From an uncultured bacterium (GTDB lineage: Bacteria > Planctomycetota > UBA1135 > GCA-002686595): a DNA stretch of 64,000 bases. Location: the NCBI GenBank assembly GCA_938075305.1, contig CALJGV010000024.1, positions 1 to 64,000 of the forward strand, read 5' to 3'. Positions 1-12,134 of this stretch are shown in pieces. The position numbers were made by a program, and so were the translations under genes. The stretch's first letter is position 1, and each line of letters opens with the position of its first letter. The notes under the pieces were generated by a model. That model made no database searches, was not told the origin of the DNA, and worked only from the letters and a program-made list of their open reading frames with translations.

Positions 1-1388
1 CGCACCACCCGCGACTCCTCCACGCCGGTCAGGCGCTGGTCGAGGCCGAGGTAGGGGTAGGTGAAGCGCTCGTGGTCGATGCCCAGCTGGTGCAGGATGG
101 TCGCGTTGAGGTCGTTCACGTGGACGCCACCCTCGGCCACGTTGTAGGACCAGTCGTCCGTGGCGCCGTGGGTGATGCCGGGCTTGATGCCGCCGCCGGC
201 CATCCAGACCGTGAAGCAGCGACCGTGGTGATCGCGGCCGCTCCCGGGGGCGCCGAGCTTGCCCTGGCTGTAGACGGTGCGGCCGAACTCCCCGCCCCAC
301 ACCACCAGGGTGTCCTCCAGCAGGCCGAGCCGCGCGAGATCCGAGACCAGGGCGGCGCTGGGCTGGTCGGTGTCCATGGACTGCGCCCGCAGCTCCCGGT
401 CCAGGTTCAGGTGCTGGTCCCACCCACGGTGGAAGAGCTGCACCATGCGCACCCCGCGCTCGAGCATGCGGCGCGCAAGCAGGCAGTTGGCGGCATAGGT
501 GCCCGGCTTGCGCGCGTCCGGGCCATAGAGTTCGAAGACCTCCTCGGGCTCGGTGGAGAGGTCGGTGAGGTCCGGCACCGAGGTCTGCATCCGGAAGGCC
601 ATCTCGTACTGATCGATGCGGGTGCGCGCCTCGGGGTCCCCCGTGGCGTCCGCGTGCCGCCCGTTGAGCTTCGCCAGGTCATCCAGAAGCGCGCGGCGAG
701 AGGCGGCGTCCACCCCCGGCGGGTTCTGCAGGTAGAGCACCGGGTTCGCGCCAGGGCGCAGCTGCACGCCCTGGTGGGACGGCGGGAGGAAGCCCGAGCC
801 CCAGAGCCTCGAGAATAGGGGCTGGCCCGGGTCCTTGCCCGTGCCCTGGGAGAGCAATACCAGGTACGCCGGCAGGTCGCGGTTCTCGCTCCCGAGCCCG
901 TAGCTCAGCCACGAGCCCAGGCTCGCCTTGCCGGGCTGCATGGCCCCCGTGTTGATCGTCGTGATCGCGGGGTCGTGGTTGATCGCCTCGGTGTGCACCC
1001 CCTTGAGGAAGCACAGCTTGTCCGCGATGCGCGCCGTCCAGGGCATCAGCTCGCTGACCCAGGCGCCGCTCTCACCGTGCTGCTTGAACTCGTAGGGCGG
1101 CGCCAGCACCGGGAAGCTCTTCTGCCCGGCGGTCATCCCGGTCACGCGCTGCCCTCCGCGGACGGACTCGGGGAGCTCCTGACCGTGGAGCTCGCGCATG
1201 ACCGGCTTGTAGTCGAACAGGTCGATGTGCGACGGGCCGCCGGACTGGAACAAGTAGACCACGCGCTTGGCCCTGGGCGCGAAGTGCGGGAGCACGGACT
1301 CGTCCCCGCCCAGCAGGCGAGAGAGCGCGAGGGCACCCAGGCTTCCGGCCGATCGGCCGAGGAAGGCGCGTCTTGTGAGCTCGATCAT
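1..1388 (-). CDS. DUF1501 domain protein, 3' end beyond the window
   Basis: About 462 residues are readable with no stop codon before base 1, so only the last few residues are missing. The protein opens with a twin-arginine signal (TRRAFLG followed by a hydrophobic stretch), implying Tat export. DUF1501 proteins are sulfatase/phosphatase-fold proteins of unknown reaction that are very abundant in planctomycetes. Family landmarks are present: [13 protein letters not shown] near the N-terminus, [26 protein letters not shown], and [14 protein letters not shown] near the C-terminus. The start ATG (1388-1386) overlaps the stop of the upstream cytochrome/DUF1553 gene as ATGA, so the two are translationally coupled and probably act as partners in the periplasm. 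The substrate cannot be told from sequence. Confidence 0.93.
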   Translation of the reverse strand, partial: MIELTRRAFLGRSAGSLGALALSRLLGGDESVLPHFAPRAKRVVYLFQSGGPSHIDLFDYKPVMRELHGQELPESVRGGQRVTGMTAGQKSFPVLAPPYEFKQHGESGAWVSELMPWTARIADKLCFLKGVHTEAINHDPAITTINTGAMQPGKASLGSWLSYGLGSENRDLPAYLVLLSQGTGKDPGQPLFSRLWGSGFLPPSHQGVQLRPGANPVLYLQNPPGVDAASRRALLDDLAKLNGRHADATGDPEARTRIDQYEMAFRMQTSVPDLTDLSTEPEEVFELYGPDARKPGTYAANCLLARRMLERGVRMVQLFHRGWDQHLNLDRELRAQSMDTDQPSAALVSDLARLGLLEDTLVVWGGEFGRTVYSQGKLGAPGSGRDHHGRCFTVWMAGGGIKPGITHGATDDWSYNVAEGGVHVNDLNATILHQLGIDHERFTYPYLGLDQRLTGVEESRVV

Positions 1389-4315
1389 CCTCGCGTCACC
1401 GTCTCGCTGAGGTTCAACATCAGGGCCGCGGCCAGGGTCCAGGCCGCGTGCTCCGCGGGCTCGAGGGAGGTATCCCGCGGGGACTCCCCCACGGAGATCA
1501 GCGCGGTGGCCTCTTCGGGTCGCTCCCCGAAGCGCGCGCGCTCCCGCTCCACCAGAGCCTCGAGCACCTCCCGCTCCTCGGCATCGGGCTCGCGGCCCAC
1601 GGCGAGGAGGTAGAGCTGGTCGATCCGATCTCGGTCGTCGCCCCTCTCGAGCATCACCCGCTGCGCCAGCGCCCTCGCCGCCTCGACAAAGCCGGTCTCG
1701 TTGAGGAGGACCAGCGCCTGGAGGGGCGTGTTGGTCCTGGACCTTCGAACGACGCACACTTCGCGGCTCGGGGCGTCGAAGGCCGCCAGGGTCGGCGGGG
1801 GCACGGTGCGCTTCCAGATGGTGTACATGCCCCGGCGATAGAGGCCCTCACCGTGGTCCTGAACGTAGATCTGCTCGGTGGCCGGGGTGCTCCCGTAGTG
1901 GCTCATCTCCCGCCACAGGCCGTCGGGCTGATAGGGGCGCCCGCTGGGGCCGCCCACCTTCGGCGAGAGCAGCCCGCTCACCGAGAGCGCCACGTCGCGG
2001 ATGAGCTCGGCCTGGAGGCGGAAGCGTGGCCCCCTCGCCAGCAGACGGTTCTCCGGGTCTCGCTCGAGGAGCTCCGGCGAGACCGCGGCGTCCTGCCGAT
2101 AGGTGGCGGAGAGCACCATCCGGCGCAGCATCGCCTTCACGTCCCACCCGCTCTCCACGAACTCCACCGCGAGCCAGTCGAGCAGCTCCGGGTGACTCGG
2201 CAGCGAGCCCCGGACGCCGAAGTCCTCCGGAGTGTCGACCAGCCCCGTCCCGAACAGCAACTGCCAGTACGAGTTCACCGCCACGCGCGCGGTCAATGGG
2301 TGCGCCGGGTCCACCAGCCAGGTGGCGAGCCCCAGCCGATCCCCCCGCGCGCCCGCGGGGAGCGGCGGCAGGACCGCGGGCGTCCCGGGCTCGACCTCGT
2401 CGCCCTTCTGGTCGTAGACCCCGCGCATGAGCACGTGGGCCGGGCGGCGCATCTCGCGCTCCTCCATGACCATGGCTGTGGTCATGGGCTGCCCGCGGAC
2501 GGCCGAGGCCTCGCTCCGGACCGACTCTAGTTCGGCCCGCACCCCGTCGAGGGCGGGGTCGATGGAGCGGTGGTAAGCCGCCAGCCGGGCGTTCTGCTCC
2601 GCGCTGCGCGAGGATTCCGCCAGGGCGAGCACCTCGACCACATCCGCGGGTGGGCCGCTTGAGGCCAGGTCGAAGAAGACCCCTCCCGGTCCGCTGTAGT
2701 TCACGACCTTGACCAGCAGCTCGTTCGCGCCCTCGTTCGCGAGAACGGACACCGATTCCTGGTCGGGCTGCACGCCCCGCCGCACGTTGGCGTCCAGCAC
2801 GAGCGCGCCGTTCCACCAGACCCGGATGGAGTCATCGCTGCCGAAGGCCAGCTCCAGCGGTGAGGGCTCGGCGCACTCGATGGTGCGGCGCAGGTACGTC
2901 GCCGCATTGTTGGTGGGCAGCGGGTGCGGGACCCCGTCCTTCAGATCCTCTCGCACCGTCCACTCCACCCCGGCGCCGGCCGCTGACCCCGGCAACTCGG
3001 GCCCGAAGTCCGTCCTGAAGGCCGCGTCCCCGCTCTCAGCCACGAAGGGGCCTGCCAGCGACCAGGCGCCGAGAGCCGGCGCCTGGCGGGCCCCCCCACG
3101 GGCGGCTTCACCCTCGATCCAGGTGGCCCGCCGGGCTGACACCGCGGGGCTCTCCGCCTCGAGCAGCCCCCGCAGGCGCTCCTCCTCCACCGCCAGCGAC
3201 GCCAGCAGCTGTTGCTGCTGCGCGGAGAAGACCGGGATGAAGGGCACGGAGTTCTTCCCGCCGTCCCCGTCGTTCCCCCGATCGGAGATGGAGTTGAAGT
3301 AGGCGAAGAACTGGTAGTACTCCCGCTGCGAGATCGGGTCGTACTTGTGGTCGTGGCAGCGAGCGCACCCCATGGTCAGCCCGAGCCACGCCTGGGAGGT
3401 GGTCGCCACCCGGTCCGCGGCGTACTCGACGAGGTACTCCTCCTCGATCGTTCCACCCTCGTGGGTGTTCATGTGGTTGCGATTGAAGCCGGACGCGATG
3501 CGCGTCGAGTCATCCGCGTCCGGCAGGAGGTCGCCGGCGAGCTGCTCCACGGTGAACCGGTCGAAGGGCATGTTGTCGTTGAACGCCCCGATCACCCAGT
3601 CGCGCCACGCCCACATGTGCCGGCCGCCGTCGATGGAGTACCCGTTGGTGTCGGCATAGCGCGCGACGTCGAGCCACTGCAGCGCCATCCGCTCACCGAA
3701 GCGTGGTGACGCCAACAAGCGGTCCACCACTCGCTCGAACGCCCCCGGCGCCTCGTCGGCCACGAAGGCCTCGATCTCGCCCGGGGTTGGCGGGAGGCCC
3801 GTGAGGTCGAGAGTCACCCGACGGAGCAGGGTGTATCGATCCGCCTCGGGGGACGGTGAGAGGCGCGCCACGGCGAGCCGCGCATGAACGAGGGCGTCGA
3901 TGGGGCTGGCGGACCACGCGGACCCGGCAGGGACGGTCGGGCGGGTGGGCGCTCGAAACGCCCAGTGGTCGTCCCACGGCGCCCCCTCCGCGACCCACCG
4001 CTGGAGGACGTCGCGCTCCTCGTCGCTGAGCGGCTCCTCGCTCTCCGGCGGCATGCGCTCGAGGACACCGTCCCCGTGGAGCCGCAGCAGGAGCTCGCTG
4101 TCTTCCGTCACGACGCGGTCGATCACCGAGTAGCCGCCACGGTCCCGGATGACGTCTCCCTCGATGTCGAGCCGCAGGTCCGCCTTGCGGGCCGCGGCGT
4201 CGGGCCCGTGGCAGGCGAAGCAGTGCTCCGCGAGGATCGGACGGACCTCACGGGAAAAATCCGCGGGCGGCCTCTCGATCTGAATCGCGGGCAGCATTGC
4301 GAGCAGGAGCACCAT
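1385..4315 (-). CDS. Planctomycete cytochrome c (PSD1)/DUF1549/DUF1553 secreted protein
   Basis: The product is 976 residues from ATG 4315. A longer form starts at GTG 4339, but the ATG puts a hydrophobic signal peptide ([10 protein letters not shown]) at the N-terminus and is preferred. The order is a haem-binding CFACH motif near residues 32-36 in a planctomycete cytochrome c domain, DUF1549 with a second CARCHDHK motif, a beta-sandwich insert around nt 2630-3080 resembling a beta-galactosidase jelly-roll or PA14-like module ([11 protein letters not shown]), and DUF1553 ([28 protein letters not shown]). The C-terminal motif is [12 protein letters not shown]. It overlaps the DUF1501 gene by 4 nt. 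It is probably periplasmic; the family has been proposed to act on polysaccharides or in electron transfer, but no reaction is established. Confidence 0.93.
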   Translation of the reverse strand: MVLLLAMLPAIQIERPPADFSREVRPILAEHCFACHGPDAAARKADLRLDIEGDVIRDRGGYSVIDRVVTEDSELLLRLHGDGVLERMPPESEEPLSDEERDVLQRWVAEGAPWDDHWAFRAPTRPTVPAGSAWSASPIDALVHARLAVARLSPSPEADRYTLLRRVTLDLTGLPPTPGEIEAFVADEAPGAFERVVDRLLASPRFGERMALQWLDVARYADTNGYSIDGGRHMWAWRDWVIGAFNDNMPFDRFTVEQLAGDLLPDADDSTRIASGFNRNHMNTHEGGTIEEEYLVEYAADRVATTSQAWLGLTMGCARCHDHKYDPISQREYYQFFAYFNSISDRGNDGDGGKNSVPFIPVFSAQQQQLLASLAVEEERLRGLLEAESPAVSARRATWIEGEAARGGARQAPALGAWSLAGPFVAESGDAAFRTDFGPELPGSAAGAGVEWTVREDLKDGVPHPLPTNNAATYLRRTIECAEPSPLELAFGSDDSIRVWWNGALVLDANVRRGVQPDQESVSVLANEGANELLVKVVNYSGPGGVFFDLASSGPPADVVEVLALAESSRSAEQNARLAAYHRSIDPALDGVRAELESVRSEASAVRGQPMTTAMVMEEREMRRPAHVLMRGVYDQKGDEVEPGTPAVLPPLPAGARGDRLGLATWLVDPAHPLTARVAVNSYWQLLFGTGLVDTPEDFGVRGSLPSHPELLDWLAVEFVESGWDVKAMLRRMVLSATYRQDAAVSPELLERDPENRLLARGPRFRLQAELIRDVALSVSGLLSPKVGGPSGRPYQPDGLWREMSHYGSTPATEQIYVQDHGEGLYRRGMYTIWKRTVPPPTLAAFDAPSREVCVVRRSRTNTPLQALVLLNETGFVEAARALAQRVMLERGDDRDRIDQLYLLAVGREPDAEEREVLEALVERERARFGERPEEATALISVGESPRDTSLEPAEHAAWTLAAALMLNLSETVTRG

Positions 4316-4768
4316 GGAGTCCACCCTACCAACCGCCACCTGACATCTCTGAGCCGCATCTTTCCCGGCGTGCCTCCCATGCTTCGTTCAGGGAACGATC
4401 CCCATGGCCCCCCCCTCCTCCCCGATGGGGGCCGAGCTTCGATTTGACGAACGCTCAATTGTCCCCCAGGCTGCCTACGGGAGATCCGCGCGTGACTGCT
4501 TGACGCGCACGGCTCCGACCCTTTCCCACCGACACGCCTGCTCTCCGATGACGCCGGTGATCCAGCCCCGCTGGATTGCCGGCTTCTCGCATGGAAGGGC
4601 CCAGGTGACGCGCACCAAGACCGAGGCCCGAGGGCCCAGGCGAGCCGCCGCGACGCAGCGGCCCCCCAGGCGGGGCCAGGGCGCGCCTGGGTTGATTCCA
4701 GCTCGCCACCTTGAGGGATCCGTCGTCGACCTACCATGGCAAGGGAGCGTCTTGCTCCCCATCGCCCG
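4316..4768. promoter_or_regulatory. Divergent intergenic region between two cytochrome/DUF1553 units
   Basis: This roughly 450-bp stretch separates two divergent operons and must hold both promoters. ORFs here are short, overlap in several frames and resemble nothing known. One small inverted repeat is clear: GGGAGC at 4744-4749 pairs with GCTCCC at 4755-4760 around a 5-nt loop. It lies between the upstream ATG (4736) and the preferred ATG (4769) of the rightward gene, so it could affect start choice or translation. No convincing sigma-70 hexamers were identified. Confidence 0.5.
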
Positions 4769-7700
4769 ATGCCGTTCCTCGTTCCCCTCCTCCTCCTAGC
4801 TCAGCTCCCTGCCAGCCAGGCGGGCTCTGCGGGGGCCCCGGACGAGCTGGAGTTCTTCGAGAGGAACATCCGGCCGGTGCTCGTCGAGCACTGCTACGCC
4901 TGTCACAGCAGCGCGGGCAAGGCCGAGGGCGGGATCCAGCTCGACCACCGCGCCGGGATGCTCGAGGAGGCTCTCTTCGGTCCGGTCGTCAGCCCGGGCG
5001 ACCCCGGCGAGAGCGTGCTCCTCCAGGTCATGCGGCACGAGCTCGAGGGGCTGGAGATGCCCGAGGGTGGAGCCCGACTCGACGACCAGGTCCTGGCCGA
5101 CTTCGAGGCCTGGATCCTCGCCGGCGCCGCGGACCCGCGGGACGAGCCCCCGGGCGCTGCCGAGGTGGAAGCGCTCCTGTCCTGGGAGGCGCGCCTCGCG
5201 CGGCGCATGGACTGGTGGAGCCTGCGGCCCGTGGACGACCCGCTTCCCCCGGTGGTGGAGGGCGCCGACCACCCGGTCGACCGCTTCATCGGGGCGCGGC
5301 TCCGCGAGCAGGGGCTCCAGCCCGCCGGCCCCGCCCCCCGGCGGGAGCTCCATCGGCGCCTCGCCCATGTCCTCACCGGCCTCCCCCCCTCGCCCGAGGA
5401 GCTCCAGCGCTTCGAGGCCGACCCGCGGCCCGACGCCTATGAGCGACTCGTGGAACGCCTGCTCGCGTCACCCCACTTCGGCGAGCGCTGGGCGCGGCAC
5501 TGGATGGACGTCGTCCGCTATGCCGACTCCCACGGCTCCGAGGGAGACCCGCAGATCCCCTTCGCGTATCGCTACCGCGACTACCTGATCCGTGCCTTCA
5601 ACGAAGACCTCCCCTACGACCGCTTCGTCCGGGAGCACGTGGCGGGCGACCTGCTCGATCCCCGCCTGGATGCGGAGGGGCGCCTGAACGAGTCGATCAT
5701 CGCCATCGCCCACTGGCGGCTCGTCTACCACGGCTACCTGCCCACCGATCCCCTGGACGAGAAGGTCCGCTTCGTGGACGACCAGATCAACGTCCTCGGG
5801 AAGGCGTTCCAGGCCCAGACCATCTCCTGCGCCCGCTGCCACGACCACAAGTTCGATGCCATCAGCCAGGCGGACTACACGGCGCTATTCGGCGTGCTCG
5901 CGTCCTGCCGGCCGGGGATCCTCGACGCCAACGCCGGTCCCTTCGGCGACGCGGTGAACATGGAACTCGGGGCGCTCCTGGGTGGCCTGCGCGGGGCCCT
6001 CGCGCAGGACTGGCTGGCGGCCCTGCTGGACGCCTCGTCCCTGGAACGGATTCGCCTGGCCGCCCAGGAGGAGCTCCAGGAGGGCCACCCCCTCGACGCG
6101 GTGCAGCGAGCCGGCCGGGATCCCGAGTGGCGCCGCGACGCTGGCAGAGCCGCCGAGGGGGTCGTAGAGGCGCCCGTCTCCGCCGGAGAGCGATGGGATC
6201 TCACGGAGCCGGAAGACGCGAAACGTTGGTTCGCCCACGGACCCGGACTCGAGGCCGGCCCCGTCCAAGCCGGGCACTTCACCGTCGCCACCGACGGGCC
6301 CCAGGCGCTCACCGGCGTCCACCCGGGGGGCCTCTATTCCCACCTCACGTCCACCCGCCACCGGGGCGTGCTGCAGTCACGTCGCCTCGACCTCGGAGAG
6401 GACCTCGCTCTCTGGGGCCTCATCGCCGGCGAGGGCGCCCGGTTCCGTCACGTGGTCCAGGACTATCCGCGCCAGGGCACCGTCTACCAGACCGCCGGGA
6501 TCGGCGGTGGCCGCTGGGACTGGAAGCGGCTCGACCTCGCCTACTGGGCGGACGACTCGATCCACGTGGAGCTCGTGACGGGACAGGACGCCCCTGTGGA
6601 GACGATCGGCGGTGACCGCAGCTGGTTCGGGGTGCGCGAGGTCGCGCTGCTCCCGCGCGGGCAGGAGCCCGCGCGCGACCCCGAACCCGCGGACACGCTG
6701 CTGCGGCTCATGGCGTCCACCGGAGAGGACGCGCCCCCGGCCGCTGCCGCCCGCGAGGCCCTGCGGGGCGTCGTGCTGCGCTGGGAGGCCTCCGAGTCGT
6801 CCGACGCCGAGGCGCTGCTCCTCGACGCGTGCCTGCGCCACGGGGTGCTCCCCAACGAGCTGGACGCCCTCCGGGAGTCGGCGCCCCTCATCGAGCGCTA
6901 CCGCGCGCTCGAGGCCGATGTCCCCGTCCCCACCCGGGTCCCCGCACTCCTGGAGGCGGACGCCGAGGACTGGCCGCTCTTCGAGCGCGGCGACCACCGA
7001 CGCCCGGCAGGCCCGGTGCCCCGGCGCTTCCTCCAGGCCATCGACTCCACCCCGTTCGACGCCCAAGGCAGCGGGCGGCTCCAGCTCGCTGACGCCCTCG
7101 TGGCCCCCTCGAACCCGCTCACCGCGCGGGTCATGGTGAACCGCGTGTGGCACCACCTCTTCGGCCGCGGTCTCGTCGCCACGCCGGACAACTTCGGACG
7201 CCTCGGCGCGCGCCCCACCCACCCGCTGCTCCTTGACCACCTGGCCAACGAGTTCGTGCGCGGTGGCTGGTCCGTGAAGGAGTTGATTCGCCACGTCGTC
7301 ACGTCCGACGCCTTCATGCGCTCTGCGGACGCCACCCCGGAGGCCCTGGAGCGGGACCCGGAGAACGCCCTGCTTTCCCACGCCACGATCCGCCGCATGG
7401 ACGCAGAGTCCATCCGCGACGCGATGGTCGAGGTGGCCGGCGTCCTCGACGAGCGCATGTTCGGGCCCCCGGCGGGCACGGGCCCCGGCACCACCCGACG
7501 CAGCGTCTACGTGCGCGCCAATCGCAATCGGATGGACCCCTTCCTCGTCGCCTTCGACGCGCCGGTGCCCTTCGCTCCCGTGGGCGCCCGACCCACGACG
7601 ACGGTCCCCGCGCAGTCGCTCACGCTGCTGAACGACCCGCTCACCTGGAACCTCGCTGGGCGCTGGGCGGAGCGCGCCCGGCGGGGCCCCGGCTCGGACG

Positions 7701-8749
7701 CGGAGCGCCTGTCTGGCATGTGGGAGGCCGCCACCGGCCGTCCGCCTGCGGACGCCGAGCGCGAGCTGCTCCTCCGGCATCTCGCGGCCTGCGCGAACGA
7801 AGAGGCGGTCACCGATCAGGAGCGGAGGCGCCTCGACGGGGAGGTGGCCGCGGCGCGCGCCACCGCGGACCGCCTGCTGGACCGGGCGCGCGAGGCGCTG
7901 GAGGCGGGCGTGGCCCCGGCCCCCCAAGGCCAAGGGGCCGGCGCCCCGGAGGCCATCGCCGCCTGGGACTTCACCCGGGGGCCCGGAGCCCTCGAGGCGT
8001 CGCCGCAGCTCACCCTTCACGGCTCGGCGCGGCTCGAAGGCCCGGGGCTGGTCCTCGACGGCGACGGGCACGCCTCCACCGAGGGGATCGGCCTGCCCCT
8101 CGGACCTCGCGCCCTCGTCGCGTGGGTCCAGGTGGAGGACCTGGACCAGCGTGGCGGCGGCGTGGTCTCGGTCCAGAACCGAGACGGCGGTCAGTTCGAC
8201 GCCCTGGTCTTCGGAGAGCGCAGGGCCCGCCGCTGGGTCCCCGGCTCGGACAACTTCAAGCGCACCGCGGACCTCGACGGCGACGACGAGACCGGCGGCG
8301 CGGACCCCGTCCACCTGGTGCTCAGCTACGCCGACGACGGGACGGTCACCGCCTACCGCAACGGCTCCCCCCTTGGGCACCCGATCCGCACGGCCCCCCT
8401 CGCCGAGTACCGCGCGGGGGACTGGAACATCCTCCTCGGCCTGCGCCATGGCGAGCCAGCGCCCGGCCGCCTCTTTCGCGGCACGGTGCTCCGCGCGGCG
8501 GTCCACGGGCGCTCGTTCTCCGCGGAGGAAGCGCTCGCGGCCTTTGAGGGGCGCGCGCCTGTCCGCCGGGAGGACCTCTTGGCGGCCCTGTCGCCCGCAG
8601 AGCGGGACCAGCTACTCGACGCGGAGCGCCGCCTCGCGAGCGGGCGCGCCGCCCTCGATGCCCTCGGCCCCCCGAGCGCGCGGTCCGAGCCCTGGACCCG
8701 CGTCGCCCACGCGCTCTTCAACCTGAAGGAGTTCATCCATGTCCGCTGA
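4769..8749 (+). CDS. Planctomycete cytochrome c (PSD1)/DUF1549/DUF1553 protein with LamG-like insert
   Basis: The product is 1326 residues from ATG 4769. ATG 4736 adds 11 charged residues ahead of the signal peptide [12 protein letters not shown] and is less likely. A haem motif CYACH sits near residue 42, followed by DUF1549 ([28 protein letters not shown]), an insert of unknown fold at about nt 6180-6660, and DUF1553 ([18 protein letters not shown]). A LamG/concanavalin-like domain then interrupts DUF1553 at about nt 7957-8550. The normal DUF1553 C-terminal motif ([11 protein letters not shown]) resumes right at the end. At 1326 residues it is several hundred longer than typical members, explained by the two inserts. 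It overlaps the following DUF1501 gene by 11 nt. Likely secreted; substrate unknown. Confidence 0.93.
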   Translation: MPFLVPLLLLAQLPASQAGSAGAPDELEFFERNIRPVLVEHCYACHSSAGKAEGGIQLDHRAGMLEEALFGPVVSPGDPGESVLLQVMRHELEGLEMPEGGARLDDQVLADFEAWILAGAADPRDEPPGAAEVEALLSWEARLARRMDWWSLRPVDDPLPPVVEGADHPVDRFIGARLREQGLQPAGPAPRRELHRRLAHVLTGLPPSPEELQRFEADPRPDAYERLVERLLASPHFGERWARHWMDVVRYADSHGSEGDPQIPFAYRYRDYLIRAFNEDLPYDRFVREHVAGDLLDPRLDAEGRLNESIIAIAHWRLVYHGYLPTDPLDEKVRFVDDQINVLGKAFQAQTISCARCHDHKFDAISQADYTALFGVLASCRPGILDANAGPFGDAVNMELGALLGGLRGALAQDWLAALLDASSLERIRLAAQEELQEGHPLDAVQRAGRDPEWRRDAGRAAEGVVEAPVSAGERWDLTEPEDAKRWFAHGPGLEAGPVQAGHFTVATDGPQALTGVHPGGLYSHLTSTRHRGVLQSRRLDLGEDLALWGLIAGEGARFRHVVQDYPRQGTVYQTAGIGGGRWDWKRLDLAYWADDSIHVELVTGQDAPVETIGGDRSWFGVREVALLPRGQEPARDPEPADTLLRLMASTGEDAPPAAAAREALRGVVLRWEASESSDAEALLLDACLRHGVLPNELDALRESAPLIERYRALEADVPVPTRVPALLEADAEDWPLFERGDHRRPAGPVPRRFLQAIDSTPFDAQGSGRLQLADALVAPSNPLTARVMVNRVWHHLFGRGLVATPDNFGRLGARPTHPLLLDHLANEFVRGGWSVKELIRHVVTSDAFMRSADATPEALERDPENALLSHATIRRMDAESIRDAMVEVAGVLDERMFGPPAGTGPGTTRRSVYVRANRNRMDPFLVAFDAPVPFAPVGARPTTTVPAQSLTLLNDPLTWNLAGRWAERARRGPGSDAERLSGMWEAATGRPPADAERELLLRHLAACANEEAVTDQERRRLDGEVAAARATADRLLDRAREALEAGVAPAPQGQGAGAPEAIAAWDFTRGPGALEASPQLTLHGSARLEGPGLVLDGDGHASTEGIGLPLGPRALVAWVQVEDLDQRGGGVVSVQNRDGGQFDALVFGERRARRWVPGSDNFKRTADLDGDDETGGADPVHLVLSYADDGTVTAYRNGSPLGHPIRTAPLAEYRAGDWNILLGLRHGEPAPGRLFRGTVLRAAVHGRSFSAEEALAAFEGRAPVRREDLLAALSPAERDQLLDAERRLASGRAALDALGPPSARSEPWTRVAHALFNLKEFIHVR

Positions 8750-10172
8750 CCCGATTGTCGACCGCGCCCTCTCGCGCCGGCGCTTCCTCGAGAGGAGCTC
8801 CACGGGCTTCGGGATGTTGGCCTTGGCCGGGCTCACCGCCGACGCCTCCGTGGCGGGCGTCCGCCGGGCCGCGGAGCGCGAGGCCGCCCGCCGTGGCGCG
8901 AAGCACGTGATCTTCTGCTTCATGTCGGGGGGCGTGTCCCAGGTGGACTCCTTCGACCCCAAGCCCGAGCTCGAGCGTCTCCACGGCCAGCCCATGCCTG
9001 TCGCGGTCCAGCGCACCCAGTTCAACAACAACGGCAACGTGATGGCGTCGCCGTTCCGCTTCAACCGACACGGGGAGAGCGGGCTCGCGGTGAGCTCCAT
9101 GTTCCCCCACATCGCCACGGTGGCGGACGAGCTCGCGGTCATTCGCTCCATGACGAGCAGCGTCAACGAGCACGCCCAGGGCAACTTCCTCATGCACACG
9201 GGCTTCCCGTTCCTCGGGCATCCGAGCGCGGGCTCCTGGCTCCACTACGGGCTCGGGAGCGCGAGCGACAACCTCCCCGGCTTCGTGGTGCTCCAGGCCG
9301 GCGGCGCCGTGCCGCCCCACGGCGGCGTGGGGCTCTTCAGCAGCGGCTTCCTCCCCGCGCACCACCAGGCCTCGGTCCTGGTGGCGGACCGGGACCCCGC
9401 CGTCCGCAACGTGGCGCCCGCACTGGGCCCGAAGGCGCAGCGCCGCCAGCTCGACCTGATCGCCGAGCTGGACGCCCGCTTCCTCGAGCGCTCGCCCGAC
9501 CGGGACATCGAGGCGGCCATCCGGAACGACGAGACCGCCTTCAGAATGCAAGCCGCCGTCCCCGAGGTCTGCGCCATCGACGGGGAAACCGCCGCCACCC
9601 GAGCGCTCTACGGCCTGGACGACCCCGAACCCACCAAGGCCGCGTACGCGCGCCAGTGCCTCTTGGCCCGCCGCCTCGTGGAGCGCGGCGTCCGCTTCGT
9701 GGAGCTCAGCTGCATCACCAGGAACATCGGCGCCGGCGGCGCGGCGAACCCCTGGGACCAGCACGGCGACCTTGAGCGAGGGCACGGGGCCATGGCGTAC
9801 CAGGTCGATCAGCCCATCGCCGGCCTGATCAAGGACCTGCGTTCACGGGGTCTTTTGGACGAGACCCTGATCGTCTGGGCGGGGGAGTTCGGCCGGACGC
9901 CCTTCTCCCAGGGATCCGACGGGCGCGACCACAACCCCCACGGCTTCAGCGTGTTCCTCGCCGGCGGGGGCGCGAAGGGCGGCACCGTCCTCGGGGCCAC
10001 GGACGAGCTGGGCTACCACGCGGTCGAGGACCCCTGTGACGTCTACGACCTGTGGGCCACGGTGCTGCACCTGTGCGGCCTCGACCACGAGCGGTTGACC
10101 TACCGCTACGCAGGCCGGGACGTGCGCCTCACGGACGTGCACGGCCGGGTGCTGCGCCAGGTCATCGCCTGA
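8739..10172 (+). CDS. DUF1501 domain protein
   Basis: This 477-residue protein begins with a Tat-type signal ([11 protein letters not shown], then a hydrophobic segment ending near VAG). DUF1501 landmarks are complete: [63 protein letters not shown] and a normal terminus. The start overlaps the end of the cytochrome/DUF1553 gene by 11 nt, the usual arrangement for this pair. The gene ends 16 bp from the convergent persulfide dioxygenase gene, with no separate terminator hairpin visible between them. The protein is inferred to be exported folded and to work with its partner; no reaction is known for the family. Confidence 0.95.
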   Translation: MSADPIVDRALSRRRFLERSSTGFGMLALAGLTADASVAGVRRAAEREAARRGAKHVIFCFMSGGVSQVDSFDPKPELERLHGQPMPVAVQRTQFNNNGNVMASPFRFNRHGESGLAVSSMFPHIATVADELAVIRSMTSSVNEHAQGNFLMHTGFPFLGHPSAGSWLHYGLGSASDNLPGFVVLQAGGAVPPHGGVGLFSSGFLPAHHQASVLVADRDPAVRNVAPALGPKAQRRQLDLIAELDARFLERSPDRDIEAAIRNDETAFRMQAAVPEVCAIDGETAATRALYGLDDPEPTKAAYARQCLLARRLVERGVRFVELSCITRNIGAGGAANPWDQHGDLERGHGAMAYQVDQPIAGLIKDLRSRGLLDETLIVWAGEFGRTPFSQGSDGRDHNPHGFSVFLAGGGAKGGTVLGATDELGYHAVEDPCDVYDLWATVLHLCGLDHERLTYRYAGRDVRLTDVHGRVLRQVIA

Positions 10173-10188
10173 CCCTCCCGCCTGGACC

Positions 10189-11562
10189 TCAGAGCGTCGC
10201 CACGAGCCCCGGGTGAAAGCCCCCTTCGAGGTCCACGACCTCGCGGAAGCCCATCCCCTGAAGGAGGCTCACGGCGCAGGACGAGCGGTAGCCCGCGGCG
10301 CAGTGGACCAGCAGCGGCTCGTCGCGACTCCAGCCCTCGGCGGCCTCCTTCAGGCGATCGAGGGGCGCGCTCCGCGCCCCCGGATAGCTCGCGCTGCGGT
10401 GCTCACCCGGCGCCCGGACGTCGACGATGGCCGCGCCGCTCGCCGCGAGATGCGCCGCGGCGTGGTCCGCGCTCACGCGCCGCGTCAGGTCCCGCTCGTG
10501 CTCCTCCAGGCCACGATCCAGCGCGGCCCAGTCGGCGACACCCACAACGGAGTCGTATCCGATGCGCCCGAGGCGGACGACCGCCTCCTCGAGCTGCGCG
10601 GCGTGCCCGATGACGACGATCTCGCGGCCGGGCGCGATGACGCTCCCTGCCCACGGCGCGAACCGGCCGTGGAGGCCGACGTTGATGGCGCCGGCCATGA
10701 AGCCTCCGTGGAACTCGTCCTCGTGTCGCACGTCGAGCAGGAGGGCCCCGTCGCGTGCGCGGGCACGAACCTCGTCGAGGTCCAGCGCGACCATCGACCG
10801 GGCGCAGGTCTCCTCCAGCAGCGGGCGCTCCTTCTTGTTCAGGACCGCGTCATGGAGGAAGTACCCGGGGGCCTTGGGCTGCTCCGCCGTGACCATGGCG
10901 ACGAAGGCGTCCACGTCCGGCGCCTGGAGCGCCGCGTTGCCGGTCCTCTGGGCTCCGATCGTCGAGACCGTGTCCGTGCTCAGGTTCTTGCCGCAGAGCG
11001 ACCCTGCCCCGTGGGCGGGGTAGACCAGGACCTCGTCCGGCAGCGCCATGAGCTTCTCGTGGAGTGAGTGGTGGAGCATCCCCGCGAGCTCCCCCGAGGT
11101 CACCCCCACCGAGGCCAACAGGTCCGGCCGGCCCACGTCCCCGATGAACAGCGTGTCTCCGGTGAGCACCGCGTGCGGCGGCGCGTCGGCGTCGGCCCGG
11201 ACGACGTAGCTCACGCTCTCCGGTGTGTGCCCGGGCGTCTCCAAGACCGCGATCCGCACCGCGCCGACCGCGAGCTCGTCCCCCTCCGCAAGCGGAGAGA
11301 AATCGAACTCCGCCTCGGCCGCGGCGCCCAGATAGATCGGCACCCCGTGGCGGGACCTGAGCTCCAGGTGCCCGGCGAGGAAGTCCGCGTGGAAGTGGGT
11401 CAACGCCACCCCCACCAGCCGGAGTCCGCGCTCCTCCATGAAGGCCTCGTAGACCTCCACGTCCCGGCGGGGATCGACGATCAGGGCCTCGCCCGCCTCC
11501 TCATCCGCGATGACGTAGCTCGCCTGGGAGAGGCACCCTAGATAGCACTGGTGGATCAACAT
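10189..11562 (-). CDS. CstB-like persulfide dioxygenase with two rhodanese domains
   Basis: The product is 457 residues from ATG 11562. A longer frame reaches 11724, but its extra 54 residues are arginine/proline-rich and unlike the family, while MLIHQCYLGCLSQASY is a normal start. Residues 1-260 form a metallo-beta-lactamase fold of the ETHE1 persulfide dioxygenase type: THFHAD (H56, H58, D60), H65, H112, D136 and H184. Residues 265-355 form a rhodanese fold with no catalytic cysteine (IGHAAQL at the active-site position). Residues 365-457 form a second rhodanese with an active-site loop HCAAGYRS (C421). This MBL, dead rhodanese, live rhodanese order is that of CstB, which oxidises persulfide or sulfane sulfur to thiosulfate. 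The role is inferred to be cytoplasmic sulfide detoxification. An ArsR-type regulator lies upstream on the same strand. Confidence 0.88.
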   Translation of the reverse strand: MLIHQCYLGCLSQASYVIADEEAGEALIVDPRRDVEVYEAFMEERGLRLVGVALTHFHADFLAGHLELRSRHGVPIYLGAAAEAEFDFSPLAEGDELAVGAVRIAVLETPGHTPESVSYVVRADADAPPHAVLTGDTLFIGDVGRPDLLASVGVTSGELAGMLHHSLHEKLMALPDEVLVYPAHGAGSLCGKNLSTDTVSTIGAQRTGNAALQAPDVDAFVAMVTAEQPKAPGYFLHDAVLNKKERPLLEETCARSMVALDLDEVRARARDGALLLDVRHEDEFHGGFMAGAINVGLHGRFAPWAGSVIAPGREIVVIGHAAQLEEAVVRLGRIGYDSVVGVADWAALDRGLEEHERDLTRRVSADHAAAHLAASGAAIVDVRAPGEHRSASYPGARSAPLDRLKEAAEGWSRDEPLLVHCAAGYRSSCAVSLLQGMGFREVVDLEGGFHPGLVATL

Positions 11563-12134
11563 CGTGTTCGGTTGCGGAAGAGGGCGTCGGGGTTCAGCGT
11601 GGGGAGAGATGGGCGCGAGCACCGCCTCAGCCAGGGTGAGGGTACCCGCCGGGACCCGCACCTGGCGCTCGCGAGCGACCCCGCGTCTCCTTCCCTCCAC
11701 GACGGGGACCCGGCGCCCCGCCACGTCTCGAGGCCGCCGGCCCCAACGAGAACTCGCCGGTGCGCCCTGGCGATCCGAGCCAGCGTGCGACGCGCCCGCT
11801 GCCCCCTCTCACCAAGGAGGAGGACCGAGGAGCCGTCATCGCCCCCAAGCGCCCGAAGCGGCGAACCATCACCGGAGAGCTCACCAGGCGGGGATTTCCA
11901 TGGCGAACTCTCCAGGGGTCCAGACCTCGACCCGGAGGCCCCCCCTCGATCGCTACGGCTACGACGGGGGCCACGGCAGGCACGGTCAAGAATAGAACTC
12001 CCGACAGGGAGCCCGGACCGAGCAGAGGGTCCGGGCTAGTAGAAGGCGGGTTGGCAGACGCCGCCGGACACAGTGGTGGTGGAGATGAGGCCAGGCATGG
12101 CCTCGGGGGTGAGTGAGCTTGTACGGCCGTCGGT
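11563..12134. other. Gene-free spacer between persulfide dioxygenase and ArsR genes
   Basis: This 572-bp stretch has only overlapping multi-frame ORFs rich in proline, arginine and serine, typical of non-coding high-GC sequence. It should hold the promoter of the persulfide dioxygenase gene. The regulator's dyad (TATCGA-N6-TCGATA) is not repeated here. Two hairpins lie at its right end: a strong one at 12010-12037 (listed separately) and a weaker 6-bp one, GAGGCC/GGCCTC at 12087-12104. Confidence 0.6.
12010..12037 (-). terminator. Hairpin terminator downstream of the ArsR-type gene
   Basis: A perfect 10-bp inverted repeat (AGCCCGGACC / GGTCCGGGCT) surrounds an 8-nt loop, about 100 nt after the regulator's stop codon. 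There is no T tract on either strand, as is common in high-GC genomes, so termination is inferred from stem strength and position. Confidence 0.6.

Noticed and set aside
6377..8506. 709-codon open frame on the minus strand
   Set aside because: Shadow of the cytochrome/DUF1553 gene; composition is low-complexity and no motif is present.
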